A DNA stretch of 64,000 bases from Silene latifolia (taxonomy: Eukaryota > Streptophyta > Magnoliopsida > Caryophyllales > Caryophyllaceae). Under the pieces are notes generated by a model, which did no database searches, was not told the DNA's origin, and saw only the letters and a list, made by a program, of their open reading frames with translations. The stretch covers positions 1,566,001 through 1,630,000 of the forward strand of contig NC_133526.1 of assembly GCF_048544455.1 (NCBI RefSeq). Reading direction: 5' to 3'. Below are positions 44,764 through 57,451 of the stretch, piece by piece (position 1 is the stretch's first letter; each line of letters opens with the position of its first letter). Both the position numbers and the translations under genes were made by a program.

Positions 44764-46818
44764 GTTTTCTACGTGATAATTGTAAGTTTTTTTTTTAACT
44801 TTACGTGGTACTCTTTGGTTTTTGAAAATATCAGTAGTACTCCTAATCTTAGTAAAATGTTTTTAAAATTCCCTATTAAGAATAGTAAGAGTCTGATTAT
44901 TAATGGCGACCTTTTAGTTGCTCACTTGAATTGTATAAATACCTCAAGTTGGATGAATAAGATAACCAAGCAATTCTAAGCATTACAATATCAATAACAA
45001 TATCATCTCCATAAAATCTAACATGTATCAGAACCAGGTTAAATTCATTTAAATTCATTGTATCATAATTCTACACTAATCCATAGACACTTACTATTAC
45101 CCAAACTACTAAAAATCCTGTTATTAAACTACATTATAAAGTAGTTTTTAAACAAAACCGACAAGCAAAAAATAAACAATAGTTATTGTCTACGACCGTT
45201 GTATAACATTTTTTTTTACATATATTTTTAACTAAGAAAAACTTTGTCTGATATTGTGAGACGGTTCTCTTTCTAGAAACTATGTCACTGAAACATCAGC
45301 TACAACAATTGATGTACCCAAATGTGATACTCCACTTACTCTAATGTATTTATTTCTACATTATGAATTTATAATAGCTAAAATTAATTGATGTATTATT
45401 GTCAACAAGTCTTCAAAATAATGTCGTTTAGCTAATTTTCCACACAGTCACACAGGCAACAATGTCTTTCCAGAATTGCAACTTGGTTTACGTTAGAGTG
45501 TTAGACTCATAGGAATCTTGGATCACAAGGTCGGCATTATTTCACAATTCATCAAATGCATAAACCATGCATAAATAAATGTGAAAACCTCAATGTAAAT
45601 CATATTCACATCATAAATTATTGTCTAAGACTTAAATTTAGGTAAGACTGATCCATAATATTAGGCCCATCAAAATTACTTAGTAAAAATATAAAATAAT
45701 ATCTTTATTTTAATAACTTAATATTATAAGTTGATAATATACATATTTAAATATGTTAGTTTTGAAAATAAGTTATTAAGTTATCAAAATAAAATAAAAA
45801 GCTTGATATATTAAAGACTTGTGCCTGGGCTTTTTTCTATTGTGTTAGTCATATTCTATAAGACGGTCCTATAGAAGAGTTGTTGTATTCACATTAACTT
45901 TATTCTAAGAAAATTTCTTTAATTGTTTGTTATTTGATTTTTGCTAGACGAATTTGTAGATGTGTTGATTATTGGTTTACACTCGAGTTTATACAATAAT
46001 GTGTTATACATGTATGTAGTTCATGCATAAAGAAAAGATAACATAATCCCTTTTGAAAATCGGCTGTCTAAGTTATTTCATTTATTCGATCTAGTCTCAA
46101 TTTCTATTTTACATTTTATTATAGGTATATCGTATACGTGAACAAGAATTATATTCAATCATGGAGGAATCGATCGCAATTTTTAGAAAATCTCAATTCA
46201 TTTGAATTGAGATCGATGACCTAGATACTTACACATTTTACAATTTATCTGAGATTTTGATTTATACTTACGCGTCTAGTATTTGACATTTCATACAATA
46301 TGTATATGAACTAAAACGATCCAAAGATTAGAATATCACCCGATACAGACCAGATTCGAATAACCAATTAGCCTACAAATTAGGAGATAAGAATTCTTGA
46401 ATATGAGATTATAGTTCACAAATTGGGAAACTTTTGTCATAATCAATAAGATCCAATTAGTAAAGTTGACTTGGATGATGTTGATTATGTGCCCTTAATA
46501 GAGTCCTTAATGCTCTTTTAACAACTAAAATGAGTGAAGGAAAAATGTCATTTACTTTCTTTTCCGCGTATATTATACTTGCGATGACCATCAAAATCAC
46601 CCTTTCACTCTCAAATTAGCAGAAATAGGGGACATTAGGAAGCTACATTTGTTTTTGTTTTTTTGTTTTTACTCATCAATTATTATAGGAGTATTTTTCA
46701 AGTTATTCCCTTAAGAGCTTACTTTGGATATTCGCAAAGGAAAATGAGATTGCACCACTAGGTGATACTCAAATTGGGGGTTATCGGAGGTGTTATACTA
46801 AATTACATAGGTTTTTTC

Positions 46819-47185
46819 GAGAAAAAAGAACATACATCGGATGTACTACCTCCAACTTTTTGTTTTTTGAGCATATATATGTATTTTTTTTAGCTTATTA
46901 CCTCAAACTTTATTTGTTTTTAAGCATATGTGTATTTTTTTGAGCATATTAAAGTTTATAAGTTAGATTTTAATATTTTTTCCGTCAAAACTAAAAGTTA
47001 ACTAAACTTATATGTAATATTTTTGAGTTTTATTGTAATTTTTTAGAGCTTAGTTTTTAAGTGAATAAATTCAAAAACTTTATAGTGAAACTCAGAAACT
47101 TTAAAATAAAACTCAAAAACTTTATTATAATGCTCAAAAACTATAGAATTGGAGGTAGTACATCAGATGTATAATCCTCTTACTG
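46819..47185. mobile_element. Mutator-like MITE
   Basis: Ends show acatacatcggatgtactacc and, inverted, ggtagtacatcagatgtat. A 9-bp duplication GGTTTTTTC flanks it (46810-46818, 47186-47194). Segment B is empty here. Relatives occur in segments A (~4730-5010) and D (~32095-32390) and near 23120-23470. Confidence 0.75.
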
Positions 47186-47245
47186 GGTTTTTTCAATTCC
47201 CTTCCTAAAATTTGAATTTTAAATTAACGAATAGAAAAAAAGGTA

Positions 47246-47453
47246 CTCCCTTTGTCCCGGTCAATTGTTGTCCTTCGGTTGTGGTACAAAGACTAAGGAA
47301 AGATGAATGAACCAATTACAAAATGACAAGTGGAACAAATTGATTGTGAATGATCAAATTACTCATCAAATTTATTCTTAAAATAGAAAGGACAACAATT
47401 CACTGAGACACCCAAATATGAAAAAGGACGACAAATGACCGGGACAGAGGGAA
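47246..47453. mobile_element. Stowaway MITE
   Basis: CTCCCTTTGTCCCGGTCAAT and, reversed, TTCCCTCTGTCCCGGTCATT. TA on both sides. The empty site is in segment B at ~25490. Confidence 0.85.
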
Positions 47454-47462
47454 TATTAGAAA

Positions 47463-47647
47463 GAGTTTTTCTAAAATGTGCCCTAAGGGCACATATTAAT
47501 AACCTTAATATGGTAGAATTAACATTATATTCTCACTAATTATGGTAACAATGAGTTTATACTTAAATATCTAATGAGAATATGTTGTCAATCTTACCAT
47601 ATTAAAGTTATTAACATGTGCCCTTAGGCACATTTTAGAAAAACCCC
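47463..47647. mobile_element. Mutator-like MITE
   Basis: Nearly perfect inverted ends (GTTTTTCTAAAATGTGCCCT, then AAGGGCACAT). It is flanked by TATTAGAAA and TTTTAGAAA, a 9-bp duplication with later change. It inserted next to the Stowaway. A partial relative lies at 800-872. Confidence 0.75.
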
Positions 47648-47670
47648 TTTTAGAAATTGTAAATTGCATA

Positions 47671-48772
47671 GGTGCTGTTTGGCCAAGCTTAAAAAATGCT
47701 TTTGTAATTGAAAAAGTAGTAGCTTGGTCAAACATGATAAATTAGAGAGTTTTAAAAGTGCTTTTGAAAAGTCAAAAACTCATTATTCACCCCCAAAAGG
47801 AGAAGTAGATATTTTTCTTTTTTTGCTAAAAGGTAAGAAATTATATTGATCAATGAAGAACAACAATACAAGACATTTTTAGTACCATACATATTTCAGT
47901 GCATATACTTATACTAATTGCACTCTAGACAACCAACAAGTATCCTTATCGGAGATGACTTGAGGTTTACAACTATGAAAACGTTGAGAGATTCTAGCCT
48001 TAATGAAATTGAAAACATAAACAGCTCTCTGAACTTTTCCATTAATCCGGGCTTCATTCCTTTGAAACCATATTTGATACCACGCTGCCAAGATAGTAAT
48101 GGTGCATACTTGCTTTCTCAACTTACTCCACCTCTTGTTTGGCTATCTTTAAGTATAGAAGGAATTTCTTTGAAATCGAATCAACCAAACCGCCAATCAC
48201 CAGAAAATCTGTTGATTTGTATACACACACTCGGTGAAGAGATGCACATGAGTTTCAGTGATTCAAACAGATCTGACATAAATCATCGAATCGATATGAA
48301 GCTTGAATAATTTTTGTTTCAGCATCAATGCTTCATTTGCAATTATCCATGCTATAAAGGAATGTTTTGGTATGGCCATTGAATTCCATACAGCATTGCT
48401 CCAAGAAACTTGATTCCTTTTAATTCTCAACCACTTATAACACGAACTAACCTTATAATCACCCTGACTGATACTCCAACTATGATTAATAAATCCATCC
48501 TGAATTAAATCACGAACCTGACAAATCTTCCTCCAATGCCAGCTAGCACTGGAAGTAGATATTTACTACTTCTACTTCTACTTTTTACATAAAGAACCAA
48601 ATAAGCAAACAAAAGTTGTATTAAAGTAGTTAGGCCAAACATGTAAATTTTGTGAGAAACCGCTTTTACAAAAGTATGGTCAAACAACTAAAACTTTTCC
48701 GAAAAGTAACTTGTGAATAAACTCCTTTTAAAAAAGAAAAGTCATTTTCCATAAGCAATGCCAAACAGCACA
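47671..48772. mobile_element. Element with GTGCTGTTTGGC ends, interrupted by an L1 fragment
   Basis: Left GGTGCTGTTTGGCCAAGCTT and, reversed from the right, GTGCTGTTTGGCATTGCTTA. The flanks around the L1 insert read as one ~365-bp MITE (agcttggtcaaacatg; gtatggtcaaacaactaaa). Target duplication not resolved, so the superfamily is open. Confidence 0.5.
47815..48551 (-). pseudogene. 5'-truncated L1 LINE, C-terminal RT region
   Basis: A 13-bp duplication GAAGTAGATATTT flanks it (47802-47814, 48552-48564). The T-rich start is the reversed A tail. Minus-strand frames read SWSNAVWNSMAIPKHSFIAW and EALMLKQKLFKL, the reverse-transcriptase zinc-binding (zf-RVT) domain, then AAWYQIWFQRNEARINGKV near the C-terminus. 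There are stops between them. RT and endonuclease are missing. Confidence 0.8.
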
Positions 48773-49390
48773 ATAATTAGTTATAGTTGTAACAATGAAT
48801 AGTTAAATTAAACAGCACAATAACTAGCTTGTATGGTAGAGAAAGAATGCATTTTGCAGTTTTTCCAGCAATCTATAAAGAATTGGTCGAGTAGTAGTAC
48901 TGTATTTGATTCATAGAAAAGTTGATGGATATTATCGGCTAGAGTTAGAGAAGCCGTAACATTGATAATTCTAGTGTCTTCTTCGTCGAAGGATCATATT
49001 GAATTTTCTCTTTCGTACGCTTGTTGATGAAGAAATATAATCACGGATGAACAGGTTTAGAGTAAATTAGATTAATGTTAAATAAATTGTTTTGGTGTAA
49101 AATGTTATAGATAAGTTTAGTGAGACTTTTATTTTGATTAAATAAATACTCTCTCTATTTTCCTATTTGCTTCCCATTTGCTTTATTGCGGTCCCAAAGC
49201 GTACCTTTGACCGTATTTTTCGATAACTTTATGTTACTTTTTTTGTCGAATTTTTTTTCTTAAAAGACGTCTTTATATTAATCGTAAAGTTTTAGATTTA
49301 TAAATAAATAATTTTTATTCTCCAATTTATTTACGGTCAAAGTTCGTAAACTCATATATCACTAATAAAAGTAACAATAATAATAGCGGA
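48773..49390. other. Intergenic DNA, no gene
   Basis: A Stowaway-like left end (ctctctctattttcc at ~49150) starts a sequence that continues, after the insertion at 49408, with short diverged units such as taacaacgggtgtaatgaaa. Confidence 0.4.
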
Positions 49391-49407
49391 GTAGTGAAAG
49401 TAAGAGT

Positions 49408-49511
49408 TTCTGGTAGAGAGTTTGTGTTTGTACTTCATTCCGATGGAAACCTACGAGTTTGGGATCTTCAACGTCGTGGCAAGATTTTTAGTCAATCTTT
49501 AAGTGACCCAG
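49408..49511 (+). pseudogene. Exon fragment resembling nucleoporin NUP160
   Basis: It reads SGREFVFVLHSDGNLRVWDL then QRRGKIFSQSLSDPG, followed by gtatcc as a possible donor. The NUP160 beta-propeller has FVLHSDGxLRVWDL at one blade. No further NUP160 exons are recognisable in the next 1.3 kb. Confidence 0.6.
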
Positions 49512-50274
49512 GTATCCTGAATTCATTACTTTTACATTACCAGGCAAGTTCGGAAGCTTGTTTTCCTAGTCGTTCCTCTGCATAAGGAAAATTGATTATG
49601 CTTCTTGTAATTGTTAGTTTTCGAAATGATGTTTCACTTGCATTCTCTTATCAAAGGCCATTAGTGAATCTGTTGCACTTTTCTGTACATCGACTATGGA
49701 TACAAATTTTGCATGGGACATGAAGATTTTACTGTCCTCATGGTTTCAAGATGCTAAGATATAGGTTAATCCATGAATCGAGGACCGTTGGTTCTGATGA
49801 GGTAGTTGAAAAGAGTTTTGTAAATGACCATAATTTTCCTTGTGGGCATCATCCCAATGGTTTTGTTTTTAGATGGGCGTCACCTCTATGTATCATTTTG
49901 TACATAGGTGTCACACCCTTGGTGTCCCGTAACTAATGTTATAATCTTACATTTAAAAAAACTAGCAAGGGAATCAATAAATTCTAAGTGTGAGTCTCCA
50001 ACCTGAAATTGTTTGAGGTAATGAAAGATAAATAATTGGAAGGTTAACAAGGACTATTGGCCATCCAAAAAATGGACGTTTGTGGACTTAGTAACTAGTT
50101 TATCACACTTCTGCCCTTCTATTGTAAACATAGAAACATTCTGATTTTAGAAGTCAAGGAAAGACAATCTCTGGCCTCTATTAACCATGAAGCATTTGAC
50201 TCCAGATATTGTACACTCAAGACCTCAATTTTGGTATGATGTTTTTTTTCCTTTAAATGTTACATCGACTCTTT

Positions 50275-50301
50275 TGGGATTAAGGCTCTGATGTTGTTGT
50301 T
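50275..50301 (+). mobile_element. 27-bp RTE LINE insertion (3' end only)
   Basis: tgggattaaggctctgatg plus ttgttgtt matches the last bases of the LINE at 34163-37848. It is flanked by an exact 16-bp duplication GTTACATCGACTCTTT (50259-50274, 50302-50317). This is a target-primed insertion that copied almost nothing but the tail. Confidence 0.85.
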
Positions 50302-50576
50302 GTTACATCGACTCTTTCTTTTAGTTCTGGATGTCGGTGTGGACATGAGGCTCTTATCAACATCACATGCCAGCAAAAGAATATGGTGCAGAGAAGCATT
50401 CATTTCATTGCACCATTTAGAGATTACATGTCAGACCCTTGGTTCTTACTTGCACTAAGATACTTTTTATTTTCTGATTACCATTTTCTTTAATTTTCCT
50501 TATTTCCAATGGAGCCAAAGATTCATAACTCTTTGGTTATGGATTATAATGGAATAAATCAAAATGGCTCACTAAA

Positions 50577-50771
50577 GTGGTTGCGCTTCTTTCCTTTGTG
50601 AAGTAGCGGTCCTTCGATGTAGTTTTCGGCGCAATTTTCATCTTGGGTCATTCGAATGTGACCTTTTGTGTTGCTCTAACACAAGGGTAAGGTCACAGAC
50701 ATCCGACTCCCCTTACCCCCCGCAATTTGCGGGAGCCATTGAGGCACTGGGGTAATGTTGTTGTTGTTGTT
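50577..50771 (+). mobile_element. SINE with (TTG)5 tail
   Basis: The sequence acacaagggtaaggtcacag, ccgactccccttacc, gcgggagccattgaggcac and tggggtaatg(ttg)5 is typical of plant Au-like SINEs. The shared ttg tail suggests mobilisation by RTE LINEs such as 34163-37848. The 5' boundary is approximate. Confidence 0.6.
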
Positions 50772-50788
50772 GTAGTGAAAGTAAGAGT

Positions 50789-52344
50789 AACAACGGGTGT
50801 AATGAAATTAACATTATTAAGTCACAACAGATGTAATGAAAGTATAGGTAGGAACAACAGATAAAGTATGAAAAATTAGCTAACAATTCGATTTAAGAAA
50901 AAAAATTATTTATTTAAAAATGAGTTTGATAAAATTAACGAGTATGGATACAACCGTAAAAATAGCGTGAATAGTCGAAGAAAGAACAATAACCGGAGGA
51001 GTTGGGAATGTAATAGTATTAACATGATATTTCGTGAAAATAATAATATTATCAGCGGGAGTAGTGGATGCGTGTCATAATTTTTTATCAAATTTTTTGA
51101 TAAATTCTACATTTCATTATAAATGGTAAATGTATGAGTTAAACAAGTCTAACGTAATTTTATCGGGTTTTCCCCATGGTACCCTTATAGTTTGTCAATT
51201 TATCTATGGTACCTCTCTTTTTAAGAATATGTCTATGATACCCGAGGTTTATTATTACAGTATTACAGTAGTATTCTACCCCATCTACTGAAGGGGTCAC
51301 ACTTTTGGAGAAATATAAGGGGTTCGATATTCAACGCCTTACCCTAAGACTAAAAGCAAAGAGACTGATTACAGACTCATCAATACGCGAAAAAAAGTTA
51401 CAAGAACGTTTTAAATAAAAACATTGAGCCGTTCTTTCCGTCGTGCTAACTGGAGGCACAAAGAAGAAACATTGGATCAAAAGCGTATGCTATTGTTAAA
51501 TCATGCAAACGGGTCTGCGTCCCACACTGCTCACGCCTAATTCCCAAATGGAGTAAATAAAGACTCAAATTCAGACTCAAATTAATACATAACGATTGCG
51601 AATAAAGACTCAAATTAATTCATCATACTCAGGATAATAACCGTGAGCTCTAGTCCCATGTGAAGATGAAGATTTTCCATTGTTGATTATAGTAAAGTTC
51701 GATAATTGTGTATGAATATTAGAGAGTTTGTTATAAGGAGAAGTAAGAGAGAAGTTGAAAATTGTAGTATTATGTAATGAATTGTATTAATAACAGCTTG
51801 TATTACTTCAATTTGAGTCAAGATTATCTCCATTTTCCATTTTTTTTATTAATGGTATAGATCGCATTCTGACAAATCTATAATTAAAATGTGATACATA
51901 ATCTTCAAAAAATGAGTAGAGCTCTGTACTTCAATTTTTTTATTTGTTTTGTTAAAAAAATTGTGTAGCTTGTATCAAAAATACAATTGTATTCGCTTTA
52001 TTTTTGTGTTTCTCTCAAATTCAACAAGTAATTCATGTTCATTGAAAATTCTACCGAATAAATAGCTCTCTATTTAACAAAAGAACATGAATAAATACAA
52101 ATTTGTTCACCTTAATTTTCTCTTAATAAAACCTGTCTATTATAGACACCCCTTAGGCGCTTACATCCCAACAACTCAAGATTATCAACTTTTATACTCT
52201 TTTGTGATACGTAATATGTTTAGTATTTACCGTATCCGTCTTGTAAAACCGTATCGTACATTTTCCGATATTTGGCGGCTTGGCGCACATATTAACACCA
52301 CAACAAAGAGGCTTAAAGATCGAAACTACGATTTCCAAGTAAAA
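50789..52344. other. Intergenic DNA and presumed promoter of the YbaK gene
   Basis: It starts with short diverged repeats (acaacgggtgtaatgaaa, acaacagatgtaatgaaag). A MITE-like stretch with catggtacccttatag and ctatggtacctctc lies at ~51170-51240. The last ~700 bp before the ATG are AT-rich, and no unambiguous TATA box stands out. Confidence 0.45.
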
Positions 52345-55300
52345 ATGGAGGAAATCCGTGAATTAGACAAATTGCAAACCAAAATATTGCAAAGAATATC
52401 ACTCCTTGAGCTCAATCATTTTCCCTCAATTGCCAAAAACCCTAATTTGCCATCCGTCGTCACCACCGCCGGCGCCGCCGTCAATGCCGCCAATGACGCC
52501 ACCGCGGAACGCCTCTCCGCCGTGCTCCGATCAAACGGCGTCGTTGACTTCAACTTCAAGGTAGTCCCTTCCGACTACTACGATCGTCCGCTTGAGGTTC
52601 GCCGTGACCTTCTCGACGCCGCTTCAATTCATCATCTCTGTAAATCTATTGTTTTGGTGAGTTTTTGATTGTTAATTTTTGGATTTAGTTTAGTTTAGGA
52701 TGAGGCATTGTTAGTAGATGATGAATTTGCGGCGTAATTGTTATGGTAGTTGATGAATATGCCTGTTTAATTGCCTTATATATTTGATGAATTTGCAATT
52801 GAGTTTTGCTATGATGTCAAAGAAACTTAATTTCGAGTTTTCGTGTTCGAAAAGATATACGATTGTGTATAGAGGAGCTCTGAATGGGGTGGTTGTTTTG
52901 GTTGTGCTCAAATTGGTGATAATGTTGTGGTTTTTGGCTTGTTTTAGTGTTCGAGTTTGTAGTTTTTCTGTGTTGAGGTTGTTTGTTAGTGTTGTTTATC
53001 GGTGTCTGGTGATTTGATGTTACTCGAGCTTAGCTTTAATGTCAAGGAAACTTTATTATGAATTTGCTTATCTGAAATGCCGATATGGAGCAGCTTTGTC
53101 TAATAAATTTTGTTCGGGATGTACTTATGTTTCGGATTGTAATGTGTAAGCCTTTCATCAAATTGACTAAGTAAATGGGGTGGATGGACTTGTAGAGGGG
53201 TAGTGGACTTTAGCTATATAATTTCGGTTCTAGACACTAGTTGGCTTCGAATTATGTACGCAAACAATGATTAACTGTATATGTCACAAAGTTGGCTCGT
53301 GTGAGTGGTAAGGGCTCTCATCTTTTAAACAAGTGGTCAGGGGTTCGAGTTCTGACTCTTGCGAATGAAAAGGCCAAAATTGGGAGGGTTCAACCCATTA
53401 AATTGTCTTCAGTACCCCGAAGGAGATTGCCCCAGCTGTCGATAGGGATACTCCTGGTCAACCCCCAAAAAAAAAACAAAGTAATATATTTTACAAAGTA
53501 ACATTTTGAGAGAAGATTGAATATGCTCAGGTGGTAAAAACTGCATGAATTGGGTTTGTAGGGGAATCATTGCATCGTTGTTGCATTATATTGGACACTT
53601 AAACCAGAATAGAGGGATTTGATGGTAAAGGGAGAATGGTGATTTGCGTTTTGTAAAACAAATTGGATTAGAGCGAAATGAAGAGATTCATTTTCCGTTC
53701 TATAAACCAAGTTAAGAGTTGAGACTCCTCTAACATAAGAATAATTGAAACTAGAAGAAAAATAAGGCTCCATTAGACCATCCCTTTCCTCTCTACTTAT
53801 ATATCCAGACAATGCATTAACCTAATTGTCGTTGCTGGCCTATTCTTCTAGCCTCTATGTTGGTCAGCTATAGTACTGCTGAAAGAATAGTGTTTGTTAC
53901 TATTACTTGTGAGTTGTGACAATCTCCAACGGTCTTCCTTTTGATTAATATCTAGAAAAGAATCAGATTGCTTGTACTGCCTTTGATTGTGTAATACCTG
54001 TATACTAATGTAGTTTTTGAATGAGAAGGGCTTATGAAAAACTATCCTTGTGGCCCTATCAATACGATTTTTTCTTGACCATCCATGTAAGTCGTGATAG
54101 CTACATATAAAACTAGTAATCCGTTCTCTAAGTAAATTATTCACTTCAATATCAGGGAAAAGAGAAACAATATTACTTTGTCAATTGTCTTGAACTAATT
54201 ATATAAAATTATGTTGTCGCAACTGAGTCATGCACTTATGCTTGGCCATTGACAGAGACTGTCTCTAGAATGCTGAAGGTGAGGACTTGAGCACCAATGG
54301 TAATGAAATGCTTGAAGGATGAAGTCTAATTTGAACTTCCTTTTGGTAATCTTGGTTAAAGATGTAAATTTTGTACATTAATCTCATTAGTACAGAGAAA
54401 TCCCAAGTTATACGTCTTGTTTAAAAGTTATACTTTTGAAAGTTGCATATTTGAGCCATGACACCGCGTCACAACTTGGTTTTCAAGGTTACCAGGACAA
54501 ATCTCCATGAAGTACAGACGCATATATGATTAAAGACGCATATATGATTAAATGATCAATTTCAAAGTGTCAAATCGAAATTTAATTCCATGTTCGATAT
54601 ATATTCCTATGAAAAACACTGTTTTGGCTTAAATGCTCAATTTCTTTTTACAAAGTACTTCTACAGCTTTTTAAAAGCCTAGGAGGCGAGGATAACTGTC
54701 ATTAATTAACTTTTTTTGTCATGGTGCCAGTGTGCCACTCATAACTAAGCCATGTGGAAATTAGAAGTCAGGTGTGATTGGTTGAGTTATTTTCATTGTT
54801 TAGGCTGAGGTAGAATGGTAGATGTAGATAATTGTCTCAGCTACAATTTGCGACTTATGTAACCCTGTGTTTTAACTTCTGTAGGTTAATACGCAAGCGC
54901 CGTCCCACATTGTTGATTGTAGTAACCGCAATAATTCTAAGTATTATATTGTTGTTGTCCAGGTGCTTACTTGTCTCTTCTCTTCTGGTGCTCTCTCTAT
55001 AACCGGCTTGTTACTGATTATGGCTGGTGTTTTGTTCAGTACACAGCAAGATTTAATGCAGATATGGTGAAGAACTACCTGTATTCAATTAACGATGGCA
55101 AAATACCTAAAAAGAAATTCAATTGTAAGTGATTCTCTGTAGGTTTAATCGTTATGTTTAGACTCTCTCTTATGGAAGGTCAAACATTTGGGACTCATAG
55201 GTCCAGTAAAATTTCAATATTTGACAATAAGCTTTCACTTTTAAGTGGCTGTTTACTTTCGGTGTCAGGAGCTAGTTTGCCGAAATGGTTCAGCAAACTT

Positions 55301-57451
55301 CTTTTTCTTTTGTGCTATGCTTCTTGCAGTTTCGTCAATTTTGTATCTTTAATCCCCCACTCAGAAAAGTATGAAGTAGAAAGGAGGTGAAATTGCTTGG
55401 TTTTATGGATTATGATTTATGAGTTAGTGTAAGAGTGCACATTTCTCTACTTACTTAATCAGCATGTTGACAAAAGCTTTGGAGACTAATGTCTCTCCCA
55501 TATCTTGCGCTTAAACTGTTGTTTATCCATGCTTTATTGATGGTTTGCTGCATTAAACCGTTTTGTATTGTATCATTCATTTTTTGCTCTCTCAAGGTTT
55601 ACTGGTTGAGTTAGGCCGTAAGTTGTCAATTCGTCATTTTACATATGAATTTGAAAATGTTGATTCTCATGTCAAATTCGATATTTTCTTATTTGAATGT
55701 TGTAATTTGTTTTCCAGTGTTAGTCATGTAGAATTCTAGGTCAATTTCTATTTTTAATTCTTGAAATACAAACTGAGACGGTTGTATGCATACGACAATG
55801 CTGGTAATGAGCAAGTCATTTATTGTCACATTCATCATTTACTGTAGTAGAGTTAATGACATGATTGTACGCATAGCTGCATACACTGATGCACAAAACC
55901 CTCTCTCTAGAGATAAATTGTTTACGTTATATGACTCTTATTTTTGGTGCTCTCACTTCAAAAAGCACTGATGTTGCCGCTGTAGTAGTTGTGTTCCTTC
56001 CCTACCCTCCTCACTCCTTCCCGACGGAAAAAATAGAGATAATCAAAAGAGAAAAAGCATGTTTGTCAGTTTGTGAAGCTCCTTGGTGTCTGATTATTTT
56101 TTTGTTTGGGTAGTGAGGCTTGCCCCTGAGGAGGTATCCAACAACTTGACCGGCTTTAGGCACAATGCTGTGACATGTATTGGTATGAAGACTGACATTC
56201 CAGTAAGTATATATTCTTCTCTTCTATCTGGAACTTTGGAATGCTAATCTCGTACCCCCTCTCTTCAAAATCCAAGTTCCTCAGTGTCTCAGTCCCACCT
56301 CCTTTGTGAGCAGGGTCTTGAATTTATGGGGCCTTTTTTCTTTTAAAGGGAGAGAGTATTATTTAATCATGTAATAGAAGTCCTATAGAACTTTCTTTGT
56401 GATGAACCAATCATTGTTGTATTATGATTATTATGAGGAAGATATATTAGCGCCTCTAAATCTGTTGGTGTTACACTTATAAAGTTATAATTAGCCTATA
56501 CCGATTAGTAAGTAATTTGAATGTCTATTGGCTATATTTGCATGTGGTTTAGTTAGCCTTTTTCCTGCTAATTCTGTCCGCTGCATTTTATCTCATGAGT
56601 CATGAGTATTTTGTACGAATTGTACCCGGCTCTTCATTCCTGTTACGCCCCACTGCTAGGGCCTTTCATCCACCTCGGCATTGGATGCTAAGTGAGGTTT
56701 AGGAGTTTAGAAGTGTGTTTCCCGGCCATCATAATGGATGACGCTTCCTTGCATTGTTTTCTGTGAAAAAGTCTCATGTTTTAGATTTCTGCTGGTTTGG
56801 AAACTCATATGTTTGATGCATTGATGGATTTTTACTAAACACGTTCCACATGATCACTTATCTCAAGTTCTTTCATAATGGGGGAAAGGGAGAGCGACAG
56901 TTTTACATGTTCGGTTAGCAAATCAGACTGTATGGTAATGGGAGCGAAATAAATACCCTACCACAGACCAAATTGATATCCTCTCAACATGGGATTCATT
57001 TGGAAGGAAAATGACTTCACTCCATTACCTCCTATAATATCCAAACCAATTCTATTGGTACTAAAGCGGACAAACATGTGCCGCCGACTGATGAAGGATC
57101 ACCACATCACAGTACGGTTTGCTTTTCTAGAGCCCAAAAGAGCCTTCAGCTTGTCTTATCAACTCGTCTAGGGCCAATTTAATGTTGAGTTTTTGTTAAC
57201 AATATGAATCATAAATTGTTTTGAATATTAACAGCTTTTAATGTTTCTGAATTCCTATTTTTGTCATCAACAAATGTGTAAAATGTTGTTTTTGCATTGA
57301 GTACCAGGTAATATTGGACGAGGCAATTGTGAAGCTTTCACCTGATTACTTCTGGTTGGGAGGCGGAGAGGTGTACTTGAAGATGGGAATCAGAACATCA
57401 GAATTCATTCAGTTCACAAATCCCTTCATTTTCAGTTGTAGCTCGTCGTGA
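52345..57451 (+). CDS. YbaK/aminoacyl-tRNA synthetase-associated domain protein, five exons
   Basis: Exons by GT-AG sites: 52345-52656, 54885-54962, 55040-55124, 56114-56202, 57308-57451. Together they give 235 residues with no interruption. The start MEEIRELDKLQTKILQRISL is chosen over an in-frame ATG at 52087 because sequence from 52345 is coding-like and GC-richer. Residues 1-60 are helical with an Ala-rich loop. The rest is the YbaK fold: VVPSDYYDRPLEVRR, HHLCKSIVL, then YYIVVVQYTARFNADMV, RHNAVTCIGMKTDIPVILDE and DYFWLGGGEVYLKMGIRTSE. YbaK-type domains hydrolyse mischarged tRNAs (Cys- or Ala-tRNA-Pro in bacteria). The plant stand-alone protein is not well characterised, so activity is inference. 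The introns are long (2.2, 0.08, 1.0 and 1.1 kb). Intron 1 carries a SINE. Confidence 0.9.
53293..53475 (+). mobile_element. tRNA-derived SINE in intron 1 of the YbaK gene
   Basis: Pol III boxes are visible: A box-like gtgtgagtggtaagg and B box ggttcgagttc. It ends ...ctcctggtcaaccccc plus A10. ACAAAGT flanks it (53286-53292, 53476-53482). A relative in reverse orientation lies at 58813-59010. Confidence 0.8.

Larger units (their letters stand above)
45150..47670. repeat. Distal segment C of the HyPRP duplication
   Basis: Directly upstream of HyPRP3, without the 13-kb insertion seen in unit B. It is colinear with 23600-25520 and shows the ancestral unit layout. Three MITEs were gained near its right end (46819, 47246, 47463). 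Confidence 0.75.
49408..50771 (+). mobile_element. Candidate chimeric retroinsertion: NUP160-like exon to (TTG)-tailed SINE
   Basis: The 17-bp sequence GTAGTGAAAGTAAGAGT occurs at 49391-49407 and again at 50772-50788, directly after a (ttg)5 tail. The flanks on both sides look like one continuous repeat-rich sequence. The inserted 1364 bp begin inside a NUP160-like exon and end in a SINE-like 3' end. A 27-bp RTE tail is nested at 50275. A SINE alone should be ~200 bp, so the rest would be 5' transduced DNA. Chance repetition of the flank is the main alternative, because the exon frame can be read back into the left repeat. Confidence 0.5.

Noticed and set aside
52087-52344. Longer N-terminus for the YbaK protein
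   Set aside because: The frame is open from 52087, but the extra 86 residues are AT-rich with no family counterpart. Related proteins start near MEEIRELDK.
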